From: Olivibacter oleidegradans
GTDB taxonomy: Bacteria; Bacteroidota; Bacteroidia; Sphingobacteriales; Sphingobacteriaceae
Direction of reading: 5' to 3'
NCBI RefSeq assembly: GCF_042432805.1
Contig: NZ_JBHLWO010000007.1
Span: forward strand, 248,001 to 312,000
DNA length: 64,000 bases
The translations under genes were made by a program, and so were the position numbers. The notes under the pieces are model-generated. The model saw only the letters and a program-made list of their open reading frames with translations, had not been told where the DNA came from and did not search any database. Positions 36,165 to 44,330 of the stretch are shown here, piece by piece (the first letter of the stretch is position 1; each line of letters opens with the position of its first letter).

Positions 36165-38498
36165 ATGACTATTGTCATGCATTCCATTTTTATGTATAAG
36201 TTCATCACCATGCTGTTTGCATGTTTAATGCTCAGCAGTTATAAAAGTTATTCGACGGAAACAATAGCCGTTGGTGGAAAAGTAATAGATGCGACAAGCA
36301 AACAGCCTTTGTCGGGGGCGACTATTACGATTCCCGATTTACGAATTTCTGTGCTCACTGATCAATCCGGTATGTTCAGTTTACGAAATGTTCCGGCGAG
36401 GGGTAGTTTTTTAATAGAGCTTAGATTTATTGGCTATGAGACGCTTACGCGTGTTATTGACCTTTCTAAAGAAAACGATTGGCAATTTGAGTTAAAGCCA
36501 ACACTTATAGAAACGCAGGAGGTGGTTGTTACCGGTACCCTTTCTTCCGGTAGCAATAAAAGAAATAGTACAACAGTGAACATCCTCAATAAAGATAAGT
36601 TGCTGCTTCCATCGAGCAACATTATCGATGCAATTGCCAAAAGTCCGGGTGTATCGCAGGTAAGCACCGGCCCCTCGATTTCAAAACCCGTCATAAGGGG
36701 TTTAAGTTATAATCGCGTAGTGACCATTGACAACGGTATCAAACAGGAAGGACAGCAATGGGGCGATGAACACGGAATCGAGATTGACCAATTCAAAGCA
36801 AATCGGGTGGAAGTATTAAAAGGGGCAGCCTCTTTGATTTACGGTTCAGATGCCTTAGGAGGTGTTATTAATCTTTTGGAGCCCATTCCTGTTCCTGAAG
36901 GAGAAATAAGTGGAGAATTTCTAACAAACTACTCCACAAACAATGGTCTTGTCGGATCATCAGTTATGTTGACGGGTAATCAGAACGGTTTCGTTTGGAG
37001 AGGTAGAGGCACTTATAAAAATGCTTATTCATTTAAAACACCTGTGGGCTATTTTCCCAATTCCGGTTTTAATGAGACAGATTTCAGTGGTATGCTGGGC
37101 CTGAATAAGTCGTGGGGATATACCCACCTCAACTTTTCGAGTTTCCGGAATAATATAGGTTTTTATGAGCCTGCGTTCGATTCAGAAGGCAATTATGTGG
37201 ACGAAGAAGGAAACCGCTTCTTTCATGACGACTTTAAGAGCAGGACTTTACAGTATCCTAAACAAGATATTCGCCATTACAAAATATCATTGAATAATAA
37301 CTTACTCATCGGAACAGGTAACTTAAAACTGAATCTGGGTTTTCAACGAAACCAACGACGGGAGTTAGAGGACGGGCCCGACCCTTCCCTTTATTTTAAT
37401 TTGGACACCTATACCGGTGATGCGCGCTATTATATTGGGCAGAAAAATGGTTGGGAACCGGTTTTTGGCTTCAGTACGGAAATTGGACATAGCGAAAACC
37501 GAGGGGAGGAATTTTTAATCCCTGCTTATGACACGTATGGCGTAGGAACCTTTGCCTATATTAAAAAGAACTGGGAAAATAGTACTTTTAATGTAGGCGT
37601 TCGTTACGATTTCCGTAAAAATATAGGAAAGCCGTTAGAGCAAAATGGAGAATCGCTGTTTCAACGTTTCAGTAATCAATTTTCTAATGTGAGCGGAGCC
37701 ATCGGCTTTACGCATCAATTTACAGAGAGACTCAATTTCAAAGCCAATGCGGGTTCTGCTTTTAGAGCGCCTAATCCAGCCGAATTGGGATCAAATGGCG
37801 AACATGAGGGCACTTTCCGTTACGAAATTGGAAATCCGGATTTGCAACCGGAGAGGAGCTACCAGGTAGACGCAGAATTATCTTACGACGGGGATTTTGT
37901 GAATGCCAGCGCCACGCTATACAATAATTATATACACGACTTTATTTATGCTGCCCACCATGGCGAATTCATTGATAATTTGCCTGTTTATCAATATGGA
38001 CAGGTCAATGCTAATTTGTATGGAGCGGAAGCAAGTCTGATCTTGCATCCCGTTCATTTCATCCATTTTGAGAATACTTTTGGCTATACACATGCGCAGA
38101 ATACAAGCATGAACAGGCCCTTGCCATTTATTCCCGCTGGAGTATTGCGAAATGAGTTACGATATGAACCGGAGATTAAGCATTTGCAGGAACCTTTTCT
38201 TTCGGTTGGCATGGCTAACTATTTTGCACAGAATCGCGTAGATGAAGAGTTTGAGACACCTACAGCAGGTTATACCTTGGTAAATGCAAGTGTAGGAGCC
38301 ACCTTTTTTGCCGGAAAGCAGCCAATCAAATTTTATGTATCGGCTAATAATTTGCTGAATAAGAAGTATTATGATGCTTTAAGCAGGTATAAACCAGGGC
38401 GATTAGATCAAAGTGATTTGAACTTAGGTGTTTATAATCCGGGCAGAAATATTACATTTGGCGTGTATCTGCCCTTTGTGCTTAAACATAGTAATTAA
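36165..38498 (+). CDS. ZnuD-like TonB-dependent receptor, copy 1
   Basis: A 777-residue outer-membrane receptor. Signal peptide, carboxypeptidase-regulatory-like domain (about 34-115), TonB box-like QEVVVTG (118-124), plug (about 130-240), then a barrel. The plug has KPVIRGLSYNRVV and EGQQWGDEHGIEID (195-208), the pattern of ZnuD-type zinc/haem receptors. The barrel has His-rich loops (FIYAAHHGEF, LILHPVHFIHFE). I infer import of zinc or another transition metal. The signal peptide really begins at MYKFITML (36192), so that ATG is as likely a start as 36165. It is a paralogue of the gene at 39983-42301. Confidence 0.85.
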   Translation: MTIVMHSIFMYKFITMLFACLMLSSYKSYSTETIAVGGKVIDATSKQPLSGATITIPDLRISVLTDQSGMFSLRNVPARGSFLIELRFIGYETLTRVIDLSKENDWQFELKPTLIETQEVVVTGTLSSGSNKRNSTTVNILNKDKLLLPSSNIIDAIAKSPGVSQVSTGPSISKPVIRGLSYNRVVTIDNGIKQEGQQWGDEHGIEIDQFKANRVEVLKGAASLIYGSDALGGVINLLEPIPVPEGEISGEFLTNYSTNNGLVGSSVMLTGNQNGFVWRGRGTYKNAYSFKTPVGYFPNSGFNETDFSGMLGLNKSWGYTHLNFSSFRNNIGFYEPAFDSEGNYVDEEGNRFFHDDFKSRTLQYPKQDIRHYKISLNNNLLIGTGNLKLNLGFQRNQRRELEDGPDPSLYFNLDTYTGDARYYIGQKNGWEPVFGFSTEIGHSENRGEEFLIPAYDTYGVGTFAYIKKNWENSTFNVGVRYDFRKNIGKPLEQNGESLFQRFSNQFSNVSGAIGFTHQFTERLNFKANAGSAFRAPNPAELGSNGEHEGTFRYEIGNPDLQPERSYQVDAELSYDGDFVNASATLYNNYIHDFIYAAHHGEFIDNLPVYQYGQVNANLYGAEASLILHPVHFIHFENTFGYTHAQNTSMNRPLPFIPAGVLRNELRYEPEIKHLQEPFLSVGMANYFAQNRVDEEFETPTAGYTLVNASVGATFFAGKQPIKFYVSANNLLNKKYYDALSRYKPGRLDQSDLNLGVYNPGRNITFGVYLPFVLKHSN

Positions 38499-38517
38499 CG
38501 ATCAAATGGATAGATGG

Positions 38518-38556
38518 ATAGAAGGAGCTCGAGAGCTTTATACGAGCTCCTTCTAT
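38518..38556. terminator. Hairpin between the converging cassettes
   Basis: A perfect 14-bp inverted repeat, ATAGAAGGAGCTCG (38518-38531) and its complement (38543-38556), with an 11-nt loop. It lies in the 67-bp gap between the converging receptor and lipoprotein genes. There is no clear T-run on either side, so termination efficiency is uncertain. Confidence 0.6.
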
Positions 38557-38565
38557 GAAAATCAA

Positions 38566-39261
38566 TTAATGATCGTGCCCCACAGCATGAAGCTCAAAGG
38601 TCAATTTTAACACATCCTCTCCGGCAAATCTGCTAGCATAATCGTCATGATTCCAGTCAATGCGTTCAATCTTTCCTTTAGTTGTATTGTCTGAGAGTTT
38701 TCGCAGTACATAAGATACATCGGTATCTGCGCCTTCATTCGCTTCGCCCAAAGTAAAATAGGCAAGAATACCGGTTGTTTCGTATTTACCGTTTACTTTG
38801 GTGCCGTCACCGTACGTTTGTTCCCTTGGTTGAAAAAGTGCCCCATTTTCGGCCTCACCCGTTTCCGGATTTAAGGTGAAATTACCACCGACTATAAAAG
38901 CTTTGTAAAAGTCGGCTACTGTTTTGCTTGTAAGAAATTCCTCCTGTACTTCCTTGCCTTCGCGATTATAGGCATAAAGTTGCAAACGATAGACTTTGTG
39001 GGGGTCTAAATGAATATGGCCACTTTTGGCAACACCAAACTGATCAAACTCGATGGCAACACTATCTTTTTCCCCGGTGATTTCTGCGAGATCATGAAAG
39101 TGATCACCATGAGCATGTCCACTAACTTCAATGAAATCCAGACGAGCGGATACAATCGCGTTGGGATCTTCCGGAATCACGGGGTCATCATCTTTACTAC
39201 AGGCATTGAAAATAAGTGCAAAGGCGACAAGCAAATACGATAAGTTTCTTAATTTGTTCAT
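38566..39261 (-). CDS. His-rich lipoprotein B, probable metal-binding partner
   Basis: A 231-residue lipoprotein with lipobox ending in C21 (LIFNAC), followed by SKDDD. Three His clusters stand out: HAHGDHFH (49-56), GHIHLDPH (81-88), and a C-terminal ELHAVGHDH. The same three clusters occur in lipoprotein A. The fold looks all-beta. Likely placed on the outer membrane next to the receptor and able to bind divalent metal; I infer a role like other receptor-associated lipoproteins. A terminator-like hairpin separates it from gene A. Confidence 0.75.
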   Translation of the reverse strand: MNKLRNLSYLLVAFALIFNACSKDDDPVIPEDPNAIVSARLDFIEVSGHAHGDHFHDLAEITGEKDSVAIEFDQFGVAKSGHIHLDPHKVYRLQLYAYNREGKEVQEEFLTSKTVADFYKAFIVGGNFTLNPETGEAENGALFQPREQTYGDGTKVNGKYETTGILAYFTLGEANEGADTDVSYVLRKLSDNTTKGKIERIDWNHDDYASRFAGEDVLKLTFELHAVGHDH

Positions 39262-39310
39262 AAATTGTTTTTTTATTTAAAAATATTAGTAAAAAAGAAA
39301 TATAGAGTGC

Positions 39311-39341
39311 ATAAAATAGCCCTCCCTTTAAAAAGGGCTAT
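39311..39341 (-). terminator. Hairpin between lipoprotein genes A and B
   Basis: On the minus strand ATAGCCC and GGGCTAT form a stem (39316-39322 with 39335-39341) followed by TTTTA. It may end most transcripts after lipoprotein A and lower the level of B. Confidence 0.6.
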
Positions 39342-39375
39342 CTTGTTTTCAATCTTTTTAGTTCAACCGGTTTAT

Positions 39376-39957
39376 TTACTCATGGTCGTGTCCTTCATCT
39401 ACCGGATGCAATTCAAAGCTTTTATTGAAATCGTCCGATCCGCCCGCTTCACGATAGTTGGGACTGTTCCAGCTTTGTGCGGCAGGCTGCGACTTGTCCA
39501 AGCCATGTCGCAACACAAGTTGCAAATCAAAGCCCTCTGATGCCTTGTTAACCGTGAAAACACCTTTAAATCCTACTCGGTTATCAGTGTAGGTATAGTC
39601 GAGCACGTCAGCGGGTGCTCCGAGGAAAAACCACTGATGTTCATTTTCGCCGAATTCGGCCGTTGTATTTTGCCCATTTTTGAACATGGCAATATCCAAT
39701 TGGTATTGCTCGCCGGCATGTAGATGCACATGTGACGGGTAAGGCCGGTCGCTACCTCTTATAAAACGTACCTGCAGGGTGTCGCCTTCGGCATGGAATT
39801 CATCATCATGATAATGGCCCTCGGTAAATGTTAAGATCGTACCGTCATATTCTTCCTGGTCTATTTCCGGAACAGGATCGTCTTTCGAACAGGAACTGAA
39901 AGAAACCGCTGCTAAACTTACAGCAGCAATCATAAAATAGTTACGTAAAATGTACAT
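39376..39957 (-). CDS. His-rich lipoprotein A, probable metal-binding partner
   Basis: A 193-residue lipoprotein, lipobox VSFSSC with C23. His clusters are GHYHDDEFH (47-55), SHVHLH (75-80) and the C-terminal FELHPVDEGHDHE. It shares order and spacing of these clusters with lipoprotein B, though the rest differs, so the two are diverged paralogues. It follows the receptor gene 39983-42301 by 25 bp and is presumably co-transcribed with it. Confidence 0.75.
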   Translation of the reverse strand: MYILRNYFMIAAVSLAAVSFSSCSKDDPVPEIDQEEYDGTILTFTEGHYHDDEFHAEGDTLQVRFIRGSDRPYPSHVHLHAGEQYQLDIAMFKNGQNTTAEFGENEHQWFFLGAPADVLDYTYTDNRVGFKGVFTVNKASEGFDLQLVLRHGLDKSQPAAQSWNSPNYREAGGSDDFNKSFELHPVDEGHDHE

Positions 39958-39982
39958 GTTTGTAGAGATTAAAAATTAAAAA

Positions 39983-42301
39983 TTAAAAAATGTAGTTTAG
40001 CTTCAAGGTGACATTCCGTCCCATATCATGTGCGTAGTACCGAAATCGGTTCATGTATTCTTTGTATTCCTTATTGAGCAAATTGTTTATACCTAGTTGA
40101 AAATTCAAATCCTGTTGGTTGAAGCGAAAGCCAAGGCCTCCCATTACATTCAATAAACCATAAGCAGGAGGTGGCGGTGCAAAATCCGTATTTGGTTCGT
40201 ACCGACTTTGCCGAGTCACAAATTGATGTTGCACTTGTATAAATGTATTATTGAGATGTCGCTTTTGGCGGGATTTCGTCCATCGCAGGGCATTTTCTAC
40301 TCGGTCAGAAGGTATCCAGGGTAAATAGTTTTTCCGGCGAGTGTCTTTTGCTCTGACAAGCGAGCCCTTGATTGTATAGCGGAAGTTTTCGGTCAACTGA
40401 TAGCTGCCAGTTAAATCAAGCCCCCAAAAGAGGGCATTCGTTTGTTTGTAGTGAAAAACAGGGAAAGCCCCTCTTAAGCTCTCCCAAAATTCGCCGGTAG
40501 ACTGTAAGTAGATGTAATTTTTTATATAATGGGCATAAGCGTCTAATTCAAGATCAAAGTCTGGTAATTGAAATTTTACGGCATTCATCCATTTTAAACC
40601 CTGTTCACTCTTGAATTGATCGTTGCCAATTTCAACCGCTGCAGTTCCATGATGTAATCCATAGCTAAACAGTTCACTTACCGATGGTGGCCGCCAGGCT
40701 AGGCCGATATTGGATTGTACATCTAAGCTCTTATGAACATGCCAGGTAGCTCCCAGTGAGCCTGAAAAATTATGGAAGGTTCGCGTACCGGCGTAGTAGA
40801 TTGAGTCTAGACGATAACCCGCCGCATCGAAATATTTGTAATCATAGCGTATGCCCGCTTCTATTTCGTACGTTGGCTTTACCCACCTTTCTATTATAAA
40901 TAGCCCTGCATTATAACTATCATAATTCGGAATCAAGGGGGTAGCGAAAGTGCCCGGGATGTTGTTATTTACTTGCATCGCCAGATTAACACCGATAATA
41001 CTTCGTAAGCCGTTTTCTTTTAGGTGGTCGTAGGTGATATCCAAATTCTGAGAAGTAAGTTCCAGATCGAGCGACGGAATGCCCGTGCGTCCGCCTCGCC
41101 GAATGTCGTACTCTTTACGCAAGTTCCTTTGCAATCCATATTGGATGTCCATTTGGGCACCGTTTGTGAAATCCCGGTGGGCTTTTAGCTTCAGTAGGTC
41201 GTGCTTAATCTCTTGCCGCGGAGCCTCTATGGTGTGCGAGAAAGGATAGGTAATGAACGGTTTGCCATTTTCAATACGCGATTGCAGATCTTCCACGCTT
41301 CCTATATGTGAACCGTTGAAAATACCTAATTCTGTCTCGAAATGACTATAATAAGCCTCGAACTGTGTCGAACTTGTCTTATATCCTAGAGACGCTGAAT
41401 AGTTAATTTCTTTAACACCGGTATTATTAAGATAATAATCAGCCGATTTGATGTCACCAAGTCTCTTAAAACTACCCTGTGCGCGCCAGCTAAAGCCCGG
41501 TATTTTTTTTAGACCACCATTTAACATAGCCGATGTGATGCCACCGCGACCGTTACTTTGTCCTACCACATCAATTTCTCCATGAATTTCCGGGTTTATC
41601 GGTAAGGTCGGAGGCTCAACAATGATAACGCCTCCAATAGCCTCTGCACCATAACGAACTGATTCGGCTCCCTTGATAACGCGGATATTCTTGGCAACGA
41701 AAGGATCTATTTCGGGTGCATGCTCATTTCCCCATTGCTGTCCCTCTTGCCTGATGCCGTTATTAAGCATCAGGATGCGGTTGCTGTGCATCCCATGGAT
41801 AACGGGTTTCGCTATCGTAGCTCCGGTTTGCAACATAGTCACACCTGGGATCTCCTTGAGCACTTCCGCAAGCACACCGCCTTTGCTTTCCCTTAACTGC
41901 TGCTGAGTAAGCGAATTTACGACGGATGTAGTTTTCAGATTGTTTTGGTGCCCAACAACCTCGACGTCGTGGAGTACTATGTCACCATGCTTTAAGGCGA
42001 TATGAAGGGTTTCATTCTTTGTTATGTTCAGCGTCCTACTTGTCTTTTCAAAGCCTAAGCTTTCGAAGCTAAGTGTATAGGTGCCTTCACAAAGCGAAGA
42101 AAGCCTATAAAAGCCATGGCCATCGGTCTTTACAGTTCTATTGGCCGGCATGATGCGAACCGTAGCGCCAGCAAGTGGTAATTGTGTGTCCGAATCGATG
42201 AGACGTCCGTTAATCATAAAATTGCAATCATTGTTTTGCGCGTAGCCTATATGACTACATAAAAGCAAAAGCAACCAGGTAAACTGCTTTTTAATAAACA
42301 T
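39983..42301 (-). CDS. ZnuD-like TonB-dependent receptor, copy 2
   Basis: A 772-residue receptor, signal peptide 1-21, regulatory-like domain (26-115) and plug with KPVIHGMHSNRI (165-176) and EGQQWGNEHAPEID (186-199). The last matches copy 1 almost residue for residue. The barrel ends with NVTLKLNYIF. SYGLHHGTAAVEIG in an extracellular loop region is a further His site. It is inferred to import zinc or a related metal. A small GPP protein gene lies 151 bp upstream, and lipoprotein A follows. Confidence 0.87.
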   Translation of the reverse strand: MFIKKQFTWLLLLLCSHIGYAQNNDCNFMINGRLIDSDTQLPLAGATVRIMPANRTVKTDGHGFYRLSSLCEGTYTLSFESLGFEKTSRTLNITKNETLHIALKHGDIVLHDVEVVGHQNNLKTTSVVNSLTQQQLRESKGGVLAEVLKEIPGVTMLQTGATIAKPVIHGMHSNRILMLNNGIRQEGQQWGNEHAPEIDPFVAKNIRVIKGAESVRYGAEAIGGVIIVEPPTLPINPEIHGEIDVVGQSNGRGGITSAMLNGGLKKIPGFSWRAQGSFKRLGDIKSADYYLNNTGVKEINYSASLGYKTSSTQFEAYYSHFETELGIFNGSHIGSVEDLQSRIENGKPFITYPFSHTIEAPRQEIKHDLLKLKAHRDFTNGAQMDIQYGLQRNLRKEYDIRRGGRTGIPSLDLELTSQNLDITYDHLKENGLRSIIGVNLAMQVNNNIPGTFATPLIPNYDSYNAGLFIIERWVKPTYEIEAGIRYDYKYFDAAGYRLDSIYYAGTRTFHNFSGSLGATWHVHKSLDVQSNIGLAWRPPSVSELFSYGLHHGTAAVEIGNDQFKSEQGLKWMNAVKFQLPDFDLELDAYAHYIKNYIYLQSTGEFWESLRGAFPVFHYKQTNALFWGLDLTGSYQLTENFRYTIKGSLVRAKDTRRKNYLPWIPSDRVENALRWTKSRQKRHLNNTFIQVQHQFVTRQSRYEPNTDFAPPPPAYGLLNVMGGLGFRFNQQDLNFQLGINNLLNKEYKEYMNRFRYYAHDMGRNVTLKLNYIF

Positions 42302-42452
42302 GAATATGAAAGGTTTTAGCTTGTTTTGATGTGATCAAAAGCAAGAGACAAAGAATTGCTCCAATACATTTAGCTTATACAAACGCATTTGCTTCTTTTT
42401 ACAGGAAAAATCAGCATTATAATGGCTTTGCTTTTGCTAAGAGAAGAGCTGA

Positions 42453-42791
42453 TTAGGCCAATGGTGGCCCTTTATTGAAATAGCTGGATAGGGGAATCTC
42501 AAATGGTATAGCTAGATCCAAACGTTGAATCAGTATAGGTTTGCTCCTATATACTTCACTTAACGTGAAAAGCTGACCTGGCAACTGTTGGCCTTGTTTG
42601 ACATGTAGGTAATCACATATCTTACAATTGATTTCCTTTTTAACTTGAAAGGAGGTATGGCTTGTTTGCTTTGTATTGTCATTATGATGGTAAGCATGTA
42701 TTAATTGCACGCCTTGTATGTAACCTATTGTTACAAGCAAGCAAAGCGCAATTAGCCTATAGATGCTTTTTAATGACAATCCTTCTACCAT
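42453..42791 (-). CDS. Small membrane protein, His-rich, CxxC, GPP C-terminus
   Basis: A 112-residue counterpart of the 35763 gene: N-terminal helix (10-27), IHAYHHND (31-38), C56-K-I-C59 followed by H63, and a C-terminal KGPPLA. The predicted transcription start (about 42791) coincides with this ATG, so the message may be leaderless, or translation may use the TTG at residue 5. It opens the minus-strand cassette. Confidence 0.7.
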   Translation of the reverse strand: MVEGLSLKSIYRLIALCLLVTIGYIQGVQLIHAYHHNDNTKQTSHTSFQVKKEINCKICDYLHVKQGQQLPGQLFTLSEVYRSKPILIQRLDLAIPFEIPLSSYFNKGPPLA

Positions 42792-42797
42792 TTACTG

Positions 42798-42828
42798 CAA
42801 AAGTAGCATAAATGCAGCTATATTGCAA
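42798..42828 (-). promoter_or_regulatory. Promoter of the minus-strand metal cassette
   Basis: On the minus strand TTG (complement of 42826-42828), 20 bp, TACTTTTG (complement of 42798-42805). It lies between xerD and the small GPP protein gene. Confidence 0.7.
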
Positions 42829-42844
42829 GTTCGAATAACATTAT

Positions 42845-43741
42845 CTAGGCACGAGGGTGAAATTCGATCATTACCGAGCGAAGGTAGTCCCGATCTAAAT
42901 GGGTGTAAATTTCCGTAGTACTGATGCTTTCATGTCCAAGCATATCCTGTACAGCACGTAAATCAGCTCCACCCTCTATGAGATGTGTTGCGAAAGAATG
43001 ACGGAAGGTATGTGGGCTGATGGTTTTTTTCAAGCCAACTTTTATCGCCAATTCTTTGATAATAAGGAACACCATTACACGGGAAAGGGGAGAGCCTCTT
43101 CTGTTCAAAAACACATAATCTTCCATTCCTGGTTTTTGCGGCCCCTCTTTCCTTGTATGTTGCAGATAAATCTGTAAATGTTTGATAGCTGAATGTCCAA
43201 TGGGGATGAGCCGTTCTTTGTTGCCTTTTCCGGTTACGCGAATAAACTCAATCTCCAAGAACAGATTAGAAATCTTTAAATTGACAAGCTCGCTAACCCG
43301 TAATCCGCAGCTGTAGAGCACCTCTAACATCGCCTTATTGCGTAGCCCTTCCGGTGTCGAAAGGTCGATAGCACCTATAAGCGCATCAATTTCCACAATA
43401 CTCAATGTATCGGGCAGTTTCCTGCCCAAGCGCGGTGCTTCTATTAAGGCTGCTGGGTTGTGCTCCATAGCTCCTTCCAACGTTAAATAATGATAAAAGG
43501 TTTTGATGCCGGATAAGACCCGTGCCTGCGAGTGTGCAGACATTCCAAGCGAATAAATCCATTCCAGGAAATCACGAATATCTTGCGTGAGGATCGCATT
43601 GGGATCCTTTTTATGACTATAAAGTGCGTGCTGGCGTAACTTCTCTACATCATGCAAATAAGCTTCTATCGAATTTTTTGCGAGTGAACGCTCTAACCTT
43701 AGATATTGCTTAAAATCCTTAATTGCTGATTCCCAATCCAT
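42845..43741 (-). CDS. xerD: XerD-like tyrosine recombinase
   Basis: A 298-residue site-specific recombinase that resolves chromosome dimers at dif. All catalytic residues are visible: R148 (CGLRVSEL), K172 (GKGNKERL), H244 and R247 (HTFRHSFATHL), H270 (LGHESISTTEIYTH) and Y279. The N-terminal SAM-like core-binding domain spans 1-105. Length and sequence fit the housekeeping XerD rather than an island integrase. Confidence 0.92.
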   Translation of the reverse strand: MDWESAIKDFKQYLRLERSLAKNSIEAYLHDVEKLRQHALYSHKKDPNAILTQDIRDFLEWIYSLGMSAHSQARVLSGIKTFYHYLTLEGAMEHNPAALIEAPRLGRKLPDTLSIVEIDALIGAIDLSTPEGLRNKAMLEVLYSCGLRVSELVNLKISNLFLEIEFIRVTGKGNKERLIPIGHSAIKHLQIYLQHTRKEGPQKPGMEDYVFLNRRGSPLSRVMVFLIIKELAIKVGLKKTISPHTFRHSFATHLIEGGADLRAVQDMLGHESISTTEIYTHLDRDYLRSVMIEFHPRA

Positions 43742-43817
43742 TTTGTTTTTCCTCTATTCAATAGAACGATTTCGGGCTAAGTTAAGAAAAACAAAAGCAC
43801 AAAAAATGATAAAAATA

Positions 43818-43849
43818 TTTGCGCTGTGTTGGTTTATTATATATCTTTG
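43818..43849 (+). promoter_or_regulatory. Promoter of tRNA-His
   Basis: TTTG (43818-43821), 20 bp, TATCTTTG (43842-43849). Transcription should begin near 43855, just before the tRNA. Confidence 0.75.
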
Positions 43850-43862
43850 CCTCACTAAAAAC

Positions 43863-43938
43863 GGTGGTTTTAGCTCAGTTGGTTAGAGCGCCTGATTGTG
43901 GTTCAGGAGGTCGTGGGTTCGAGCCCCATATTCCACCC
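43863..43938 (+). tRNA. tRNA-His (anticodon GTG)
   Basis: A cloverleaf folds with D-arm GCTC...GAGC, anticodon stem CCTGA/TCAGG around loop TTGTGGT (anticodon GTG), and T-arm GTGGG TTCGAGC CCCAT. A G at -1 opposite C73 is encoded, as expected of tRNA-His. In the acceptor stem, pairs 5-68 and 6-67 are both T-T in this reading. CCA is not encoded. Confidence 0.92.
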
Positions 43939-43944
43939 TTCACA

Positions 43945-43984
43945 GGGCAAAAGATTTCAAAAAATCTTTTGCCCATTTTTTTTT
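43945..43984 (+). terminator. Rho-independent terminator of tRNA-His
   Basis: A perfect 13-bp stem GGGCAAAAGATTT (43945-43957) with its complement (43962-43974), loop CAAA, then nine T. Confidence 0.92.
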
Positions 43985-44330
43985 GCTTTCCACACACTGA
44001 TTTTATTTCTTTGAAGTCCCTACCGTCGATATCTCCCATTAGGAGTAATTCTCTCGCTCTCACCAATTTGTTGCTTTCTTCAGTCAGTTCTTTGGCTAAA
44101 ACCGTTTTTCGTTCCTTGTTTTCTGCGGTATCAGTGGCGTAAGTATCCAAAATTACCATCCTGAACAATTCGGTTATCTTGTGATTCGGAACCAGCAGTT
44201 TCAGTTCAAATCTCAGCATTTTGGCATCAATGTGGACCTGATGCAACCTTTCACCTTTGCTGTTCGTCATATACTCACAAACTATTACTAATAGATTAAA
44301 AACATTATAACTTGAACCTATGCTTGTCAC
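43985..44330 (-). pseudogene. C-terminal remnant of a serine recombinase
   Basis: The minus-strand frame encodes a coiled-coil and helix typical of the C-terminal part of large serine recombinases in Bacteroidota mobile elements: HIDAKMLRFELKLLVPNH, then a Lys/Glu-rich helix, and NKLVRARELLLMGDIDGRDF. The catalytic resolvase domain is missing, and the frame then runs on into the tRNA terminator and tRNA antisense (stop at 43875), which is clearly not native protein. It therefore looks like a truncated integrase left next to tRNA-His. It overlaps the start of the acyltransferase gene by 11 bp. Confidence 0.65.

Noticed and set aside
36165..38498. Haem as the substrate of the ZnuD-like receptors
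   Set aside because: ZnuD relatives can bind haem, but no haem-uptake partner genes (HmuY, haem oxygenase) are adjacent, and the His-rich neighbours fit metal ions better. Not excluded.
42845..43741. Tyrosine recombinase next to tRNA-His as the island integrase
   Set aside because: Its sequence and length fit housekeeping XerD, and it lies on the other side of the tRNA from the island-like genes.
43875..43984. C-terminal part of the recombinase frame
   Set aside because: It is the antisense reading of the tRNA-His gene and its terminator, not native protein.
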